Positions 10,041 to 19,428 of a DNA stretch of 64,000 nucleotides are shown in pieces. The DNA comes from Staphylococcus pettenkoferi. GTDB lineage: Bacteria; Bacillota; Bacilli; Staphylococcales; Staphylococcaceae. Positions within the stretch are counted from its first letter, which is position 1; each line of letters starts with the position of its first letter. Position numbers and translations under genes: made by a program. The notes under the pieces are model-generated. The model had not been told where the DNA came from. It did not search any database and worked only from the letters and a program-made list of their open reading frames with translations. Location of the stretch: positions 26,674 to 90,673 of the forward strand of contig NZ_PPRN01000028.1 in assembly GCF_002902685.1 (NCBI RefSeq). The letters run 5' to 3'.

Positions 10041-10995
10041 TGACGTCCCCTCTTTCTATACCTACAATCATAAGTTTAATGGCGAAATAAGTTAAATTTG
10101 GAAATGCTTCTTTATAAACTTTGAGTCTCGCATCTGACTCTTGTTGGTAAAATGTATTGAAAGCTGCGAGGTCTTCACTAGATACAAAGGTTGAATAATT
10201 ATTTAAATAGCCTTTGATAAACATTTCAAGTAAATGATCTTCTATGGTATTGAGCTTGACGTTTTGAAGGTTTGCAATTTGTTCGAGCGATTGTCCTTTA
10301 CTTAAAAGTTGTAACGATTTAAATGTATTATGTGATAATGAGTGCAGCATGATGAACTGGGATAATATAGGATATGTAGACTTATCTTCCAGCGCTTTAA
10401 CACATAGGACTAACTCATTGTATTCTTGGAGCTTGATGTCTGAGAGAAGCTCACCTTCAATGAGACTCACCTGCTGACTTGTATACATACTATCTTCATA
10501 ACCGGTTAAGTAATAGTTCAGTACAGAGTGCGTCATTTCTGAGTTTAACTGTTTAAAAAGCTTATAAATTTCTGCCTGAGCGTCTGTTTCGAGATGTTGA
10601 GCGCGTACTTCTTGAAAGACGTGTTTCACGCGTTGTTGGATATGGCGTTGCTCTGTGATTGGCGTAAATTGATAAGTATCATGCACGTGATGTGAGAGTG
10701 TTTGTACGAAAAGTTGCAGTGCTTTGAAAGTCAGCACTAAACTTTCGAAAGTATGTCTAGGATGAATGTAGATTGTCGGGTTATTATCAACATAATTATT
10801 CTGAAATTCCTCAAAAAATCGCTCAAACGACGGATATTTTAAATGAGGTAAACTATGATATAATGACAATAATTGTTGACTAGAGGCATCAAAAAAGGTT
10901 TGATGAGATTTTTTACCTGTGATAATATTGTATATGCTTTTTGCGGTCTTATGATGGTGGGCATGTGTTAAGGCGTAATAAATTAGTGCTTTCAT
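10021..10995 (-). CDS. YpbB-like helix-turn-helix protein paired with recQ
   Basis: Protein of 324 residues resembling the YpbB family, which sits next to recS/recQ in Firmicutes. The body is helical and poorly conserved; the C-terminal 90 residues (TFKSLQLLSKGQSLEQIANLQ onward) look like a helix-turn-helix module of the kind found at RecQ C-termini. Since the neighbouring RecQ lacks its C-terminal domains and the genes overlap by 20 bp, the two may act together; that is inference. No catalytic motif is seen. Confidence 0.8.
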   Translation of the reverse strand: MKALIYYALTHAHHHKTAKSIYNIITGKKSHQTFFDASSQQLLSLYHSLPHLKYPSFERFFEEFQNNYVDNNPTIYIHPRHTFESLVLTFKALQLFVQTLSHHVHDTYQFTPITEQRHIQQRVKHVFQEVRAQHLETDAQAEIYKLFKQLNSEMTHSVLNYYLTGYEDSMYTSQQVSLIEGELLSDIKLQEYNELVLCVKALEDKSTYPILSQFIMLHSLSHNTFKSLQLLSKGQSLEQIANLQNVKLNTIEDHLLEMFIKGYLNNYSTFVSSEDLAAFNTFYQQESDARLKVYKEAFPNLTYFAIKLMIVGIERGDVSVKAST

Positions 10996-11140
10996 ATGTC
11001 TCCCTCATTGAATTTGTACAGATACGTTGAAAATTAAGTATGCTGTACTTAAAATATTAGATAGCAACGTATTATTCAACATCAAACGAAATCGTAGCAG
11101 TTACATGGCTAATGTGAACGATGATACTCAAAAGCCATGA

Positions 11141-11443
<303 letters not shown>

Positions 11444-11483
11444 AGTGTAACAACAGTGTTGAGACTGTTAAACATAGATGATG

Positions 11484-11511
11484 CCTGAGCATAGATGTGC
11501 TCAGGTTTTTT
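11484..11511 (+). terminator. fer terminator
   Basis: Perfect 8-bp stem CCTGAGCA/TGCTCAGG (11484-11491 with 11498-11505) followed by TTTTTT, 40 bases past the ferredoxin stop. Confidence 0.9.
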
Positions 11512-11536
11512 CATGTTTGAAGTGCTTTTAATAGTT

Positions 11537-11572
11537 AAAAATAAGCTACGTCATCGAGGTGATCACGTAGCT
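11537..11572 (-). terminator. ribU terminator
   Basis: Stem AGCTACGT/ACGTAGCT (11544-11551 with 11565-11572) with a further short helix inside the loop. On the minus strand it is followed by TATTTTT, 30 bases beyond the ribU stop. Confidence 0.75.
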
Positions 11573-11603
11573 CATCAGTTACTGTGTAATGAATTTATTG
11601 TGT

Positions 11604-12149
11604 TTACGGTTTCAGTACATTTTTTAAACGTTTATATAATAATAAGAAGATAATCGAAATGACAATCCCTTTGATGATGTTGAATGGTATCACACCAGAT
11701 AACACGATGATTTTAACATTATTAACAATATCGTCTAAGTTAACAATCATGCCGTAAAGCGGTAATAGCACAAAGTAGTTGAGAATACTAAGCACGATGG
11801 TCATCACGATAGTAGCGCTAATTAGACCTATAATCATTGACTTCCAAGTATCATGACGGCGTGCAACAAAGTATGCAGTGAGAATGAAACTTGCTGCAGC
11901 GAGGAAGTTTGCCAGTGGTCCCACAGGCTCACTAATGTTGACGATTAAATGTAAGATGTTCTTTATCGCTTCAACGACGACGCCAGCTACCGGGCCTAGT
12001 GTAAATGTAGCGAGTAAAGCGGGTACATCGCTGATATCAAGTGTTAAATATGGTGGTAGAAACGGTAATGGAACGCGAATCCACATGAGGATAAAGCCGA
12101 TTGCACTAAGCATGCTAATCGTTATGAGCCGTTTCGTTTGTTTCTGCAT
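11604..12149 (-). CDS. ribU: Riboflavin ECF transporter S component
   Basis: Substrate-binding membrane subunit that captures riboflavin and works with the shared EcfAA'T energy-coupling module encoded elsewhere. The 181-residue protein has five to six hydrophobic segments and the LPPYLTLDISDVPALLA stretch characteristic of RibU (old name YpaA). I placed the start at the ATG at 12149 (MQKQTKRL), since AAAGGAG is 11 bases upstream; an ATG at 12170 would include that site. It is a single-gene unit controlled by an FMN riboswitch. Confidence 0.93.
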   Translation of the reverse strand: MQKQTKRLITISMLSAIGFILMWIRVPLPFLPPYLTLDISDVPALLATFTLGPVAGVVVEAIKNILHLIVNISEPVGPLANFLAAASFILTAYFVARRHDTWKSMIIGLISATIVMTIVLSILNYFVLLPLYGMIVNLDDIVNNVKIIVLSGVIPFNIIKGIVISIIFLLLYKRLKNVLKP

Positions 12150-12155
12150 TGAATA

Positions 12156-12213
12156 TTCTACTCCTTTCATTCATCTTACAAAGAATAGGAGGAATGATTG
12201 CAACACAAAAAAA
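12156..12213 (-). promoter_or_regulatory. Possible SD-sequestering expression platform of the FMN riboswitch
   Basis: In the ribU leader, ATTCCTCCT (minus strand of 12187-12195) can pair with AGGAG-TA-GAAT (12156-12166), burying the ribU ribosome binding site. The same CCTCC (12188-12192) can alternatively pair with GGAGG just past the aptamer (12214-12218). These mutually exclusive pairings fit a translational switch, as reported for ypaA in Bacillus. A T7 run follows the aptamer, but no terminator stem separate from P1 is visible. Inferred by eye. Confidence 0.5.
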
Positions 12214-12350
12214 CCTCCATCTTCTCCCATCCAGACTATACTGTCGGCTCTAGATTCTCACTAGATCAGCCATAGCAAAACTAATATTTCGCTATGGGTC
12301 GCAGGCTTACATTTACTGCCGGTTGGGACTTGCACCCTACCCCGAAGATG
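12214..12350 (-). promoter_or_regulatory. FMN riboswitch (RFN element)
   Basis: On the minus strand the conserved RFN blocks appear in order: CTTCGGGG, AGGGTGCAAGTCCC, ACCGGCAGTAAA, AGCCTGCGACCC, a variable arm (CATAGCGAAA with its complement), TGGCTGATCTAGTGAGA, AGAGCCGACAGT, and AGTCTGGATGGGAGAAGAT. P1 closes as CATCTTC with GAAGATG. It should reduce ribU expression when FMN is plentiful. Confidence 0.97.
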
Positions 12351-12373
12351 AATTACGTAATATTTTCATTTAT

Positions 12374-12402
12374 ATCATAGCTCAATACTCTGTTAAAAAC
12401 AA
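12374..12402 (-). promoter_or_regulatory. ribU promoter
   Basis: TTGTTT (-35, 12397-12402) and TATGAT (-10, 12374-12379) with a 17-bp spacer on the minus strand. A start near 12367 would fall some 15 bases before the FMN aptamer. Confidence 0.65.
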
Positions 12403-12496
12403 TGACAAAGTATTAGCGATGAGATCGTATACTAACATAGCCGTTTTGACCCAAATGATATGGCGGTTCAGGAAGTCGCTAATATCGTTATATTAG

Positions 12497-12543
12497 AAAA
12501 GCCATTCTATCTATGTCGTTCACTGACACTAATAGAATGGCTT
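12497..12543 (-). terminator. srrB terminator
   Basis: AAGCCATTCTAT and its complement ATAGAATGGCTT enclose a long loop (12499-12510 with 12532-12543); TTTTC follows on the minus strand. It closes the scp-rlu-srr gene group. Confidence 0.75.
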
Positions 12544-12570
12544 ATTTCATGTAGATTTTATTAAAGCAAC

Positions 12571-14346
12571 CTAGGCATCGCTGTGCTTTGGCTTAGGTAA
12601 TTTAATGATAAATGTTGTACCCTCGCCTAATTCACTTTCAACGTCGATTTGACCACCATGTTCTTCAATAATCATTCGACAGATAAAGAGACCGAGACCT
12701 GTTCCTTGCTTTCCTCTCTTGCGCGCTGCGTCCACTTTATAGAAGCGTTCAAATACTTGTTCTAAATGTTCAGGCGCAATACCTGATCCTGTATCCGTGA
12801 TGTACAAGATATCTTCGGTTTCATTCTCATCCACTTGAATGGTAATTGAATCATGAGGTTCTGTATAACGTGCTGCATTATCAATGAGATTAGTTAATAC
12901 TTGCTCGATGCGATCAGAATCATAACTCCATAGACGTCCGTCCGTATCTGGATTAAGATTCAAGTTCAATTGTAAGTCCGTTGCTTGTTGTTTGTACTTC
13001 TGTTGAATCTTACTTAACAGATTATCAATGGGTTGTAATTCTTTCTCAACTGACAAGCCCTCCGCATCCATACGTGCGACGTTAAGTAATTCGTTGACGA
13101 GTCGATTTAAGCGTTTGGTCTCATCAAGCACGATAGACAGGGAATCTTTAATTTCATCAGGTTCTGTCACAATGCCATCTACAATCGACTCTGTATAACC
13201 TTGTAGTAAAGAAATCGGTGTACGCAATTCGTGAGATACATTAGCTATGAAATCTTTCTTCATTTGATCTACATTGTGCTCATTGGTCATATCACGAATA
13301 ATGGCAACCGCCCCACTACGTCCATCAGGTTGAATTTGATCAATATAACTCATGATGATGACATAATAACGCGTGTTGATTTCGTACTCCTCGAATTGAG
13401 TTTGTTGTTCTTCTAACGTCCGTTGATACTGGTCGCCAAGTTGACTGACCGTCACATCATCTAACGTCTTAAGAATGTGCTCTGCCATGGAGTTAGAGAT
13501 AATGATTTCCTTGTTATCATTGAAACCAAGCACACCCTCAACCATCGAGTTAAGCAAGCTATCTCGAATGTTCTTGGATGATGAAATTGCTTCAATATGT
13601 TGTTGAATCTCTGAACTCATGGTATTGAAGGCACGTGAGAGTTCGCCAATCTCATCTTTCGTATGAATCGGTAAGGTTTGCGTATATTCACCTCGAGAAA
13701 CTTTCAGTGCTTGCGTCTTAAGCTGTCGTAAAGGTTTCGTAATTCGAGATGATAGGAAGAATGCAAAGACGGTAGTTATAGCCAGGAAGATGACCGCGAT
13801 AGCTAAGATAATCACAGCAATAACATTTGTCGTTTGCTCAATACTCTTCAGATCTTGATAGATAAACACACCGCTATACTGTCCTTGATTATCTTGTTTA
13901 GACGAGAGATGTTTCGTCGGATAACCGATGAGTACATAAGTACGCGGCTTACCATCGACTTTAATCGTGACATGTTCTGAAATATGCTTACCTTGGCTAA
14001 AGACTTTCTTATAATCTTTATTCCGCTTGATAGCGTTGAGCATCTTCACTTTTGATTGATCTTCACGTTCACGCGCTACAGCTTGCTCATCTTTCATGAT
14101 GATGAGGCCGACGGGTCCTTCTATAAGAGAACGACTGTGTTCAATCGCTGTCTTCTTATCGTCGGTATGTTCTACGAGGTGACTAATGCGTTCAGCATTA
14201 TCTTTCAAGTGTTCTTCCGTATCTTGAGTAAAATACGATTGGATAAACGTAATTAATGCGACACTGAGTAAAATTAAAACTGTCGTTACTATAAGAATTA
14301 TAGTTAACCACAGTTTTATGACGACATTATTGAGTCGGTTCATCAT
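12571..14346 (-). CDS. srrB: Respiratory-response sensor histidine kinase SrrB
   Basis: Membrane kinase of the oxygen/nitric-oxide responsive SrrAB system, which in S. aureus controls respiration, fermentation and virulence genes. The 591 residues comprise an N-terminal TM helix (about 9-32), an extracytoplasmic sensor region, a second TM (about 175-200), HAMP, PAS, the HisKA block FIANVSHELRTPISLLQGY with the phospho-His, and HATPase motifs ending GKQGTGLGLFIC. The start ATG at 14346 (MMNRLNN) overlaps srrA by 20 bp. The two kinase-domain cysteines described as a redox switch in S. aureus (C464, C501) appear absent: the regions read LNPDTDG and TIQVDENE. Confidence 0.96.
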   Translation of the reverse strand: MMNRLNNVVIKLWLTIILIVTTVLILLSVALITFIQSYFTQDTEEHLKDNAERISHLVEHTDDKKTAIEHSRSLIEGPVGLIIMKDEQAVAREREDQSKVKMLNAIKRNKDYKKVFSQGKHISEHVTIKVDGKPRTYVLIGYPTKHLSSKQDNQGQYSGVFIYQDLKSIEQTTNVIAVIILAIAVIFLAITTVFAFFLSSRITKPLRQLKTQALKVSRGEYTQTLPIHTKDEIGELSRAFNTMSSEIQQHIEAISSSKNIRDSLLNSMVEGVLGFNDNKEIIISNSMAEHILKTLDDVTVSQLGDQYQRTLEEQQTQFEEYEINTRYYVIIMSYIDQIQPDGRSGAVAIIRDMTNEHNVDQMKKDFIANVSHELRTPISLLQGYTESIVDGIVTEPDEIKDSLSIVLDETKRLNRLVNELLNVARMDAEGLSVEKELQPIDNLLSKIQQKYKQQATDLQLNLNLNPDTDGRLWSYDSDRIEQVLTNLIDNAARYTEPHDSITIQVDENETEDILYITDTGSGIAPEHLEQVFERFYKVDAARKRGKQGTGLGLFICRMIIEEHGGQIDVESELGEGTTFIIKLPKPKHSDA

Positions 14347-15052
14347 GTTCTGATACCTCAAATTTATAACCGACGCCCCATACCGTTTGAATCATACTTG
14401 CTGCATCTTCTGAGACGCGATTTAATTTCTCACGTAAACGTTTCACATGCGTATCTACTGTGCGTAAGTCGCCGTAGAATTCATAGTGCCATACTTCTTT
14501 CAATAACTGTTCGCGATCGAACACTTTGTTAGGCGTCTTCGCTAAGAAGATGAGTAGTTCATATTCTTTCGGAGTCAAATTGACTTCTTTGTCATCGGCT
14601 AAGACACGATGTGCATCATTGTCGACGGTTAAATGAGTGAATTCTATTATATCACGGGCATGCGGTTCGCTTTGCTCCGTGTGATTGACTTGTGTACGAC
14701 GCAAGAGTGCTTTGACACGTAACACAACTTCTCGTGGGGAGAATGGTTTCACAATATAATCATCAGCACCAGATTCAAAGCCTTCAACACGATTTGTTTC
14801 TTCACCTTTCGCTGTGAGCATGATGATTGGTGTATCTTTGTGTTCACGTAATTTGGAAGCTACAGTAATACCATCCATTTCTGGCAACATGAGATCTAAT
14901 AAGATGCAATCATAATCGTGTTCCATGGCCATTTGGTATGCTTCATTACCATCTTTAGCTTCTTGTATTTCAAAAGATTCTCTTTCTAAGTACAATCTAA
15001 GTAGTCGTCTAATTCTATCTTCATCGTCAACTACAAGAATTTCGTTTGGCAT
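14327..15052 (-). CDS. srrA: Response regulator SrrA (ResD-like)
   Basis: OmpR-family regulator of 241 residues: receiver domain with VVDDEDRIR (acidic pocket), phospho-acceptor Asp in LLDLMLPEMDG (about 53), conserved Thr in MLTAKG and Lys in VKPFSP; then a winged-helix DNA-binding domain with the LTPKEYELL and RTVDTHVKRLREKL segments. The start is the ATG at 15052 (MPNEILVVDD), after GGGAGGTAG; the ATG at 15067 is upstream of that site. It is followed by srrB in an overlapping pair. Confidence 0.97.
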   Translation of the reverse strand: MPNEILVVDDEDRIRRLLRLYLERESFEIQEAKDGNEAYQMAMEHDYDCILLDLMLPEMDGITVASKLREHKDTPIIMLTAKGEETNRVEGFESGADDYIVKPFSPREVVLRVKALLRRTQVNHTEQSEPHARDIIEFTHLTVDNDAHRVLADDKEVNLTPKEYELLIFLAKTPNKVFDREQLLKEVWHYEFYGDLRTVDTHVKRLREKLNRVSEDAASMIQTVWGVGYKFEVSEHDEPTQ

Positions 15053-15091
15053 TTGTCTACCTCCCACACTTCTGCATTTCTCTACACTTCT

Positions 15092-15097
15092 ATTATA
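15092..15097 (-). promoter_or_regulatory. srrA extended -10 promoter candidate
   Basis: TGCTATAAT on the minus strand is a full consensus -10 with TGn extension, 39 bases before the chosen srrA start. No good -35 is seen at 17 bp (TACTTT), which is acceptable for an extended -10 promoter. Confidence 0.45.
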
Positions 15098-15212
15098 GCA
15101 TAGGATTTGAGTTAAAAGTATTCAATAACTATTTCATTTCAATTCATAAATGAATTATATATCAAGAGAATATAAGTAGAGCCGATATTCATCCTCTCTA
15201 ACTTAACCCCTT

Positions 15213-15953
15213 TTAATATTTACCATGTTCAGCTAGATGGCGTAACGTCTTCACTTCATGTGGCGTCATCACACGCCCTTCACCAGCATTGAGCCCTTTA
15301 AGCGTTAATGGACCGACTTGAATGCGTTGCAATTTATTTACCTTATAGCCTAAATGTTCAAACATGCGACGGACTTGACGATTACGCCCTTCATGGATCG
15401 TGATTTCTACTAATGTCGTTTCTTTCTGTTTGTCTTGTCGCTTAATCTTCACTTGAGCAGGTTGCGTCCAACCATCATCCAGTTGGATCCCCTTCTCTAG
15501 CGCTTTAACCTCTTCACGCATGAGATAGCCGTTGAGTTTCGCTACATATTTTTTAGGAATCTTGTAGCTTGGATGTGTAATTAAGTTAGTAAAATCACCG
15601 TCATTCGTGAGAATAAGTAATCCAGATGTATCATAGTCTAATCGACCTACAGGATAAATACGTGTCTCAATATCTTTAAAGTAATCTGTTACAACAGTGC
15701 GGCCACGGTCGTCAGAGACGCTCGTAATGACTTGCGTAGGTTTATAGAATAGAATGTAGAGTTTATCTTCTTGTTCAATCTTTACTCCTTCTACTTCAAC
15801 CATATCTGAGGCTTTCACTTTCGTTCCCAGTTCTGTGACAGTTTCACCATTCACTTTAACTTTACCATCTGCGATAAGTGTTTCTGCTTTGCGACGTGAA
15901 GTATAACCGCTATTCGCAATGCGTTTCTGTAAACGTTCTGTAGCTTTATTCAT
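15213..15953 (-). CDS. rluB: 23S rRNA pseudouridine synthase RluB
   Basis: Isomerises a uridine (2605 in E. coli numbering) of 23S rRNA. The 246-residue protein has an N-terminal S4 RNA-binding domain (about 1-62, [18 protein letters not shown]) and the catalytic motif [17 protein letters not shown] with the conserved Asp near 105, plus the [15 protein letters not shown] signature. It overlaps scpB by 8 bp and precedes srrA on the same strand. Confidence 0.94.
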   Translation of the reverse strand: MNKATERLQKRIANSGYTSRRKAETLIADGKVKVNGETVTELGTKVKASDMVEVEGVKIEQEDKLYILFYKPTQVITSVSDDRGRTVVTDYFKDIETRIYPVGRLDYDTSGLLILTNDGDFTNLITHPSYKIPKKYVAKLNGYLMREEVKALEKGIQLDDGWTQPAQVKIKRQDKQKETTLVEITIHEGRNRQVRRMFEHLGYKVNKLQRIQVGPLTLKGLNAGEGRVMTPHEVKTLRHLAEHGKY

Positions 15954-16488
15954 CTTTATCTCCTTTTTGGTTTACAAGATTACTGAAGAAGGCTTCGATT
16001 TCTTCGTCTTCCTCTTCAGTTGTAGGTAATTCGTCTAAATGCTTGATTCCAAAGACGTTTAAGAATAGATCTGTTGTATAAAGTTGCTGACTACGAGAGT
16101 TAGGTTCTGATTTCGCTTCGACGAGTCCTCGTGCAATCAACGTCTTTACTGCCCCATCACTATTGATACCACGAATCATTTCGATATCGCTACGTGTCAA
16201 AGGTTGATTGTAAGCGATGATAGAGAGGGCTTCCATAGCTGCCTGTGAAAGCTTCATTTGTGATTCTTGCTCAACTAATTGTTCAATATATTGCGCAGCC
16301 TCTTTCGGTGTCGTTAAGACATATGTATCCCCGTATTGTTGTATCGTCAGTCCACGTGCTTCATAGCTATCGACGAGTTGCGATAGCGACTCAGGAGTGA
16401 GCTCCAAGATTTGCGTCAGCTGTTTCTGACTCAATCCCTCATCTCCAGCTGCGTAGAGTAATGCTTCGAGTATGTTAATTGGCTTCAA
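15946..16488 (-). CDS. scpB: Segregation and condensation protein ScpB
   Basis: Winged-helix kleisin-associated subunit that forms the Smc-ScpA-ScpB condensin with the neighbouring ScpA. The 180-residue protein shows the N-terminal [15 protein letters not shown] and the second winged helix [21 protein letters not shown], both strongly conserved. The C-terminal tail is acidic. It overlaps scpA by 14 bp and rluB by 8 bp, indicating one transcript. Confidence 0.96.
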   Translation of the reverse strand: MKPINILEALLYAAGDEGLSQKQLTQILELTPESLSQLVDSYEARGLTIQQYGDTYVLTTPKEAAQYIEQLVEQESQMKLSQAAMEALSIIAYNQPLTRSDIEMIRGINSDGAVKTLIARGLVEAKSEPNSRSQQLYTTDLFLNVFGIKHLDELPTTEEEDEEIEAFFSNLVNQKGDKDE

Positions 16489-17212
16489 GACGATAGTTCA
16501 CTCCTCTACAAATATTGATATCTTCAAAGCTGCGCGTTTGTTCGATATTCACCCATCCCGTCTTAGACATTTCCAGTATAGCTAAGAAATGCGTAACAAC
16601 CATTTCGATAGGTTCATTAAAGGTAAAAAGACTAAAGAAATTAAATGAGTCTTCTTTGATGAGACGATCATTCACCTTTGCTGTTGCTTGTTGAATCGTA
16701 AAGGTTTCTTTATGTATATTAACGGACTTTGGTTTTTGATAATCGACACGGTTTTTAACTTTTTGATAAGCCATAATCAATTCAGTTAAATCGATGGTTT
16801 GGCTCTCATCCCATTGTTCACTCGATTCTAGATGACTAAGATCAGTAGGATGCTTAGAGTATAGTAACGCGCGTTCTGCCTTTTTATCATTTAAAATCTC
16901 AGTATACTCTTTATAATTCTGATATTCGATTAAGCGGCCGACGAGTTCTTCACGAGGGTCGTCTTCCATATCTGCTTCCTCATCATGTTGAGGCAATAAT
17001 AATTTACTCTTAATCATCAGCAGTTCCGAAGCCATCACTAAATACTCACTGGCAACGTTGATTTCAAGCTGATTCATCGCATGGATATACTGCATATACT
17101 GTTCCGTTAAAGACTTCATAGGAATATCGTATATATCGATTTCAAATTTTTGGATGAGATGCAGTAATAAATCAAGGGGCCCGTTGAATGCATCTAACTT
17201 TACCTCATACAT
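16475..17212 (-). CDS. scpA: Segregation and condensation protein ScpA
   Basis: Kleisin subunit bridging the Smc heads in chromosome condensation. It has 245 residues, with the N-terminal [22 protein letters not shown] block that binds the Smc neck, a central helical and acidic region, and a C-terminal winged-helix part. It leads the scpA-scpB-rluB cluster, with the SrrAB pair downstream on the same strand. Confidence 0.96.
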   Translation of the reverse strand: MYEVKLDAFNGPLDLLLHLIQKFEIDIYDIPMKSLTEQYMQYIHAMNQLEINVASEYLVMASELLMIKSKLLLPQHDEEADMEDDPREELVGRLIEYQNYKEYTEILNDKKAERALLYSKHPTDLSHLESSEQWDESQTIDLTELIMAYQKVKNRVDYQKPKSVNIHKETFTIQQATAKVNDRLIKEDSFNFFSLFTFNEPIEMVVTHFLAILEMSKTGWVNIEQTRSFEDINICRGVNYRLEAN

Positions 17213-17259
17213 AGTATTCTCCTCATCGCTAGCAACTTATGTGCGTATTTCACTCAAAT

Positions 17260-17288
17260 ATTATAGCATGATATCAAAGACATTTAAA
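17260..17288 (-). promoter_or_regulatory. scpA operon promoter candidate
   Basis: Minus-strand TATAAT (17260-17265) with TTTAAA as -35 (17283-17288) at a 17-bp spacer, about 45 bases upstream of scpA. Confidence 0.5.
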
Positions 17289-17305
17289 TTTGGAGCGTGT
17301 TGAAG

Positions 17306-17836
17306 TTGCATCAAGCACTCATTTCTTTTTACTATCATTTTCATCATCAACAACATTATTTCTTGTGCCACGATATACTTGAGGAGGCTTGGAAAGCTCA
17401 ACCTCACTATAGTAAAAATGACGCGGTCGTGAGCTTAATTCTGTTTGCAACCGCTTGTTATCACTATCGACGTGATAATCGCGTGGGTGCCGGCAAGTCT
17501 TTTAGTAAGGCTTTAAAAGTAATTGAACCTTTCGATGAACAAGACGACAGACTAGGATTGGATCTGCGTTCTTATAAGAAAGTGATTCAAGAAGAACGCA
17601 CTCGTCTCGAACAAGGCGAGCTATTTGAACCCATTCAATTACCACTTACGACTAAGATGGAAGATGAAATTATCCAAGTTTATCCAGAATATCAATTTTC
17701 AGCAGAAGTGATTACGAAACCGTATATTCTCCATCATCATATAGAGCGAGATCGCACTGAAGTCGTTCGTGCACGACAACGCGCATTACAAGAAAGACAA
17801 CAAGCTCGAGTGAAACGCCCATATTCTAATAAGTAG
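17306..17836 (+). CDS. DUF309 domain protein
   Basis: Protein of unknown function, about 176 residues. The N-terminal 110 residues carry the DUF309 hallmark FLCHDILEEAWKAQP and a helical YHYRRDNRVGAGKSFSKALKVIE segment. The remainder is charged and ends in a basic tail. Start choice is uncertain: the only SD-like element, GGAG at 17292-17295, allows GTG at 17297, TTG at 17300 or TTG at 17306; I prefer 17306 for spacing. It is divergent from scpA, as in other staphylococci. Confidence 0.8.
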   Translation: MHQALISFYYHFHHQQHYFLCHDILEEAWKAQPHYSKNDAVVSLILFATACYHYRRDNRVGAGKSFSKALKVIEPFDEQDDRLGLDLRSYKKVIQEERTRLEQGELFEPIQLPLTTKMEDEIIQVYPEYQFSAEVITKPYILHHHIERDRTEVVRARQRALQERQQARVKRPYSNK

Positions 17837-17918
17837 GAAGTAGTTCGATGAGACTTGAACGCACAATGCCTATTACTTAGCTGTGAGACATCGATATAGT
17901 CAGCTAGTGAACTATAAA

Positions 17919-17974
17919 AAAGAGTACGAAAATGAGATTTGACGATTATCTCTGTCTGCACTTTCGTACTCTTT
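17919..17974. terminator. Bidirectional terminator between the DUF309 gene and xerD
   Basis: Thirteen-base perfect arms AAAGAGTACGAAA and TTTCGTACTCTTT (17919-17931 with 17962-17974) around a 30-base loop, with A-rich and T-rich flanks. It serves the two convergent genes. Confidence 0.8.
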
Positions 17975-18003
17975 AAATCAATGGTCTTAGGTTACTTCGT
18001 TTA

Positions 18004-18891
18004 TTATGCACGTGGATGGAATTGATTATAAATTTTTCTAATCTGTGATTTCGATACGTGGGTATAGAGTTGTGTTGTAGAAATATCTGCGTGTCCTAGC
18101 ATTTCTTGAACCGCGCGTAAATCAGCACCATTTTCCAGCAAATGTGTTGCAAATGAGTGGCGCAACGTATGAGGTGTGAGCGTTTTAAAAATTTCAGCTT
18201 TCACACCGTTTTGTTTAATCATCTTCCAAATTGCTTGGCGTGATAATGGTTTACCATGCAAATTTAAGAATAGATTATCTGTGACTGTCTTCTTCAAGAG
18301 TTGTGGTCGGACTGTCTCAATATACGTTTCAAGAATGTCGATAATCGTTTCACCGAGTGGCACGATACGCTCTTTATTCCCTTTACCAAACACACGCACG
18401 AACCCCATGATAAGGTTCACGTCTTCTACCTTTAAATTAATAAGCTCTGTCACACGCATCCCTGTTGCATAGAGCAATTCAAGCATAGCGCGATCACGAT
18501 AACCGTTATTTTTAGACATATCAGGTGTTTCAAGTAAACGGATGACCTCATCAACCTCAAGAACATCAGGTAAGCGTCGTTCGTACTTCGGCGTTTCTAT
18601 TAATACGGTTGGGTCTTTGGCTGCATATTTCTCTCTAAGCGCAAACTGATGAAAGCTTCTTATCGTAGAAATAAAGCGGGCAATCGACTTTGCAGATGCC
18701 CCCTTGTCATGTAAATCACCCAGACAAACTTGAATGGTTTGACGATCGATGAAATCAATGTGACTGATCTTCTCTTCTTCGAGATAGTCTTGATATTTCT
18801 TCAGATCACGTCGATACGCGCCAATCGTATTCTCACTTAATCCCTTTTCAAGTTGAATAAATTTCAGGTATTCTTCGATTATTTCGTCCAT
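18004..18891 (-). CDS. xerD: Tyrosine recombinase XerD
   Basis: Resolves chromosome dimers at dif with XerC. The 295-residue protein has the N-terminal SAM-like core-binding domain and the catalytic set: Arg in ATGMRVTELI, HTLRHSFATHLLENG (His-x-x-Arg), the GHADISTTQ histidine and the Tyr nucleophile in QLYTHVSK. Length is normal. It lies 21 bp downstream of fur on the same strand, the usual staphylococcal arrangement. Confidence 0.96.
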   Translation of the reverse strand: MDEIIEEYLKFIQLEKGLSENTIGAYRRDLKKYQDYLEEEKISHIDFIDRQTIQVCLGDLHDKGASAKSIARFISTIRSFHQFALREKYAAKDPTVLIETPKYERRLPDVLEVDEVIRLLETPDMSKNNGYRDRAMLELLYATGMRVTELINLKVEDVNLIMGFVRVFGKGNKERIVPLGETIIDILETYIETVRPQLLKKTVTDNLFLNLHGKPLSRQAIWKMIKQNGVKAEIFKTLTPHTLRHSFATHLLENGADLRAVQEMLGHADISTTQLYTHVSKSQIRKIYNQFHPRA

Positions 18892-18912
18892 TACAATACC
18901 TCAAATCTTGTA

Positions 18913-19359
18913 TTATTTACCTTTCGCTTGGCACTCAGCACACACGCCATGGAAAGTGAGGCGGTGGTCAGAAATTCTGAAGTTAAAGTCTCGTTCAACT
19001 TTCTCCTCTACTTGAGGTAGTAAATCTTCTTCAATCTCCTCAACCTTTCCACATTCCATACAAACTAAATGGTGATGGAAGTGTTTTGCACCTTCTTTAC
19101 GTAAGTCGAAACGTGCTACGCCATCTCCAAAGTTTATCTTATCTACGACTTTTAATTCGGCTAATAATTCTAAAGTACGGTAAACCGTTGCCAAGCCGAT
19201 TTCAGGCGCACGATCTTTCACCTTTAAATAGACATCTTCAGCACTGAGGTGGTCTTTTTCATTTTCAATTAATACTCTTAATGTAGCCTCACGTTGAGGA
19301 GTTAGTTTATAAGATGATTGTTGTAGTTGTTGCTTCACGCGATTTAAACGTTCTTCCAC
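18913..19359 (-). CDS. fur: Ferric uptake regulator Fur
   Basis: Metal-dependent dimeric repressor of iron acquisition genes. The 148 residues include the winged helix (SYKLTPQREATLRVL; AEDVYLKVKDRAPEIGLATVYRTLELL), the HHHLVCMECG metal and zinc region and a C-terminal CAEC zinc pair. It is near-identical to S. aureus Fur from memory. The start codon is GTG at 19359 after GAGGAGTGA. A likely promoter lies at 19429-19457. The nudix gene is upstream and xerD downstream. Confidence 0.97.
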   Translation of the reverse strand: MEERLNRVKQQLQQSSYKLTPQREATLRVLIENEKDHLSAEDVYLKVKDRAPEIGLATVYRTLELLAELKVVDKINFGDGVARFDLRKEGAKHFHHHLVCMECGKVEEIEEDLLPQVEEKVERDFNFRISDHRLTFHGVCAECQAKGK

Positions 19360-19428
19360 GGAAGGGTCACTCCTCTATCATTATTAATAAATCTCAACAC
19401 ATACTACGCGTGTTGATTCATCATATAT

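Noticed and set aside
19373..19390. Possible PerR box in the fur leader (TTATTAATAATGATA)
   Set aside because: About 9 of 15 matches in AT-rich sequence, not above chance by eye.
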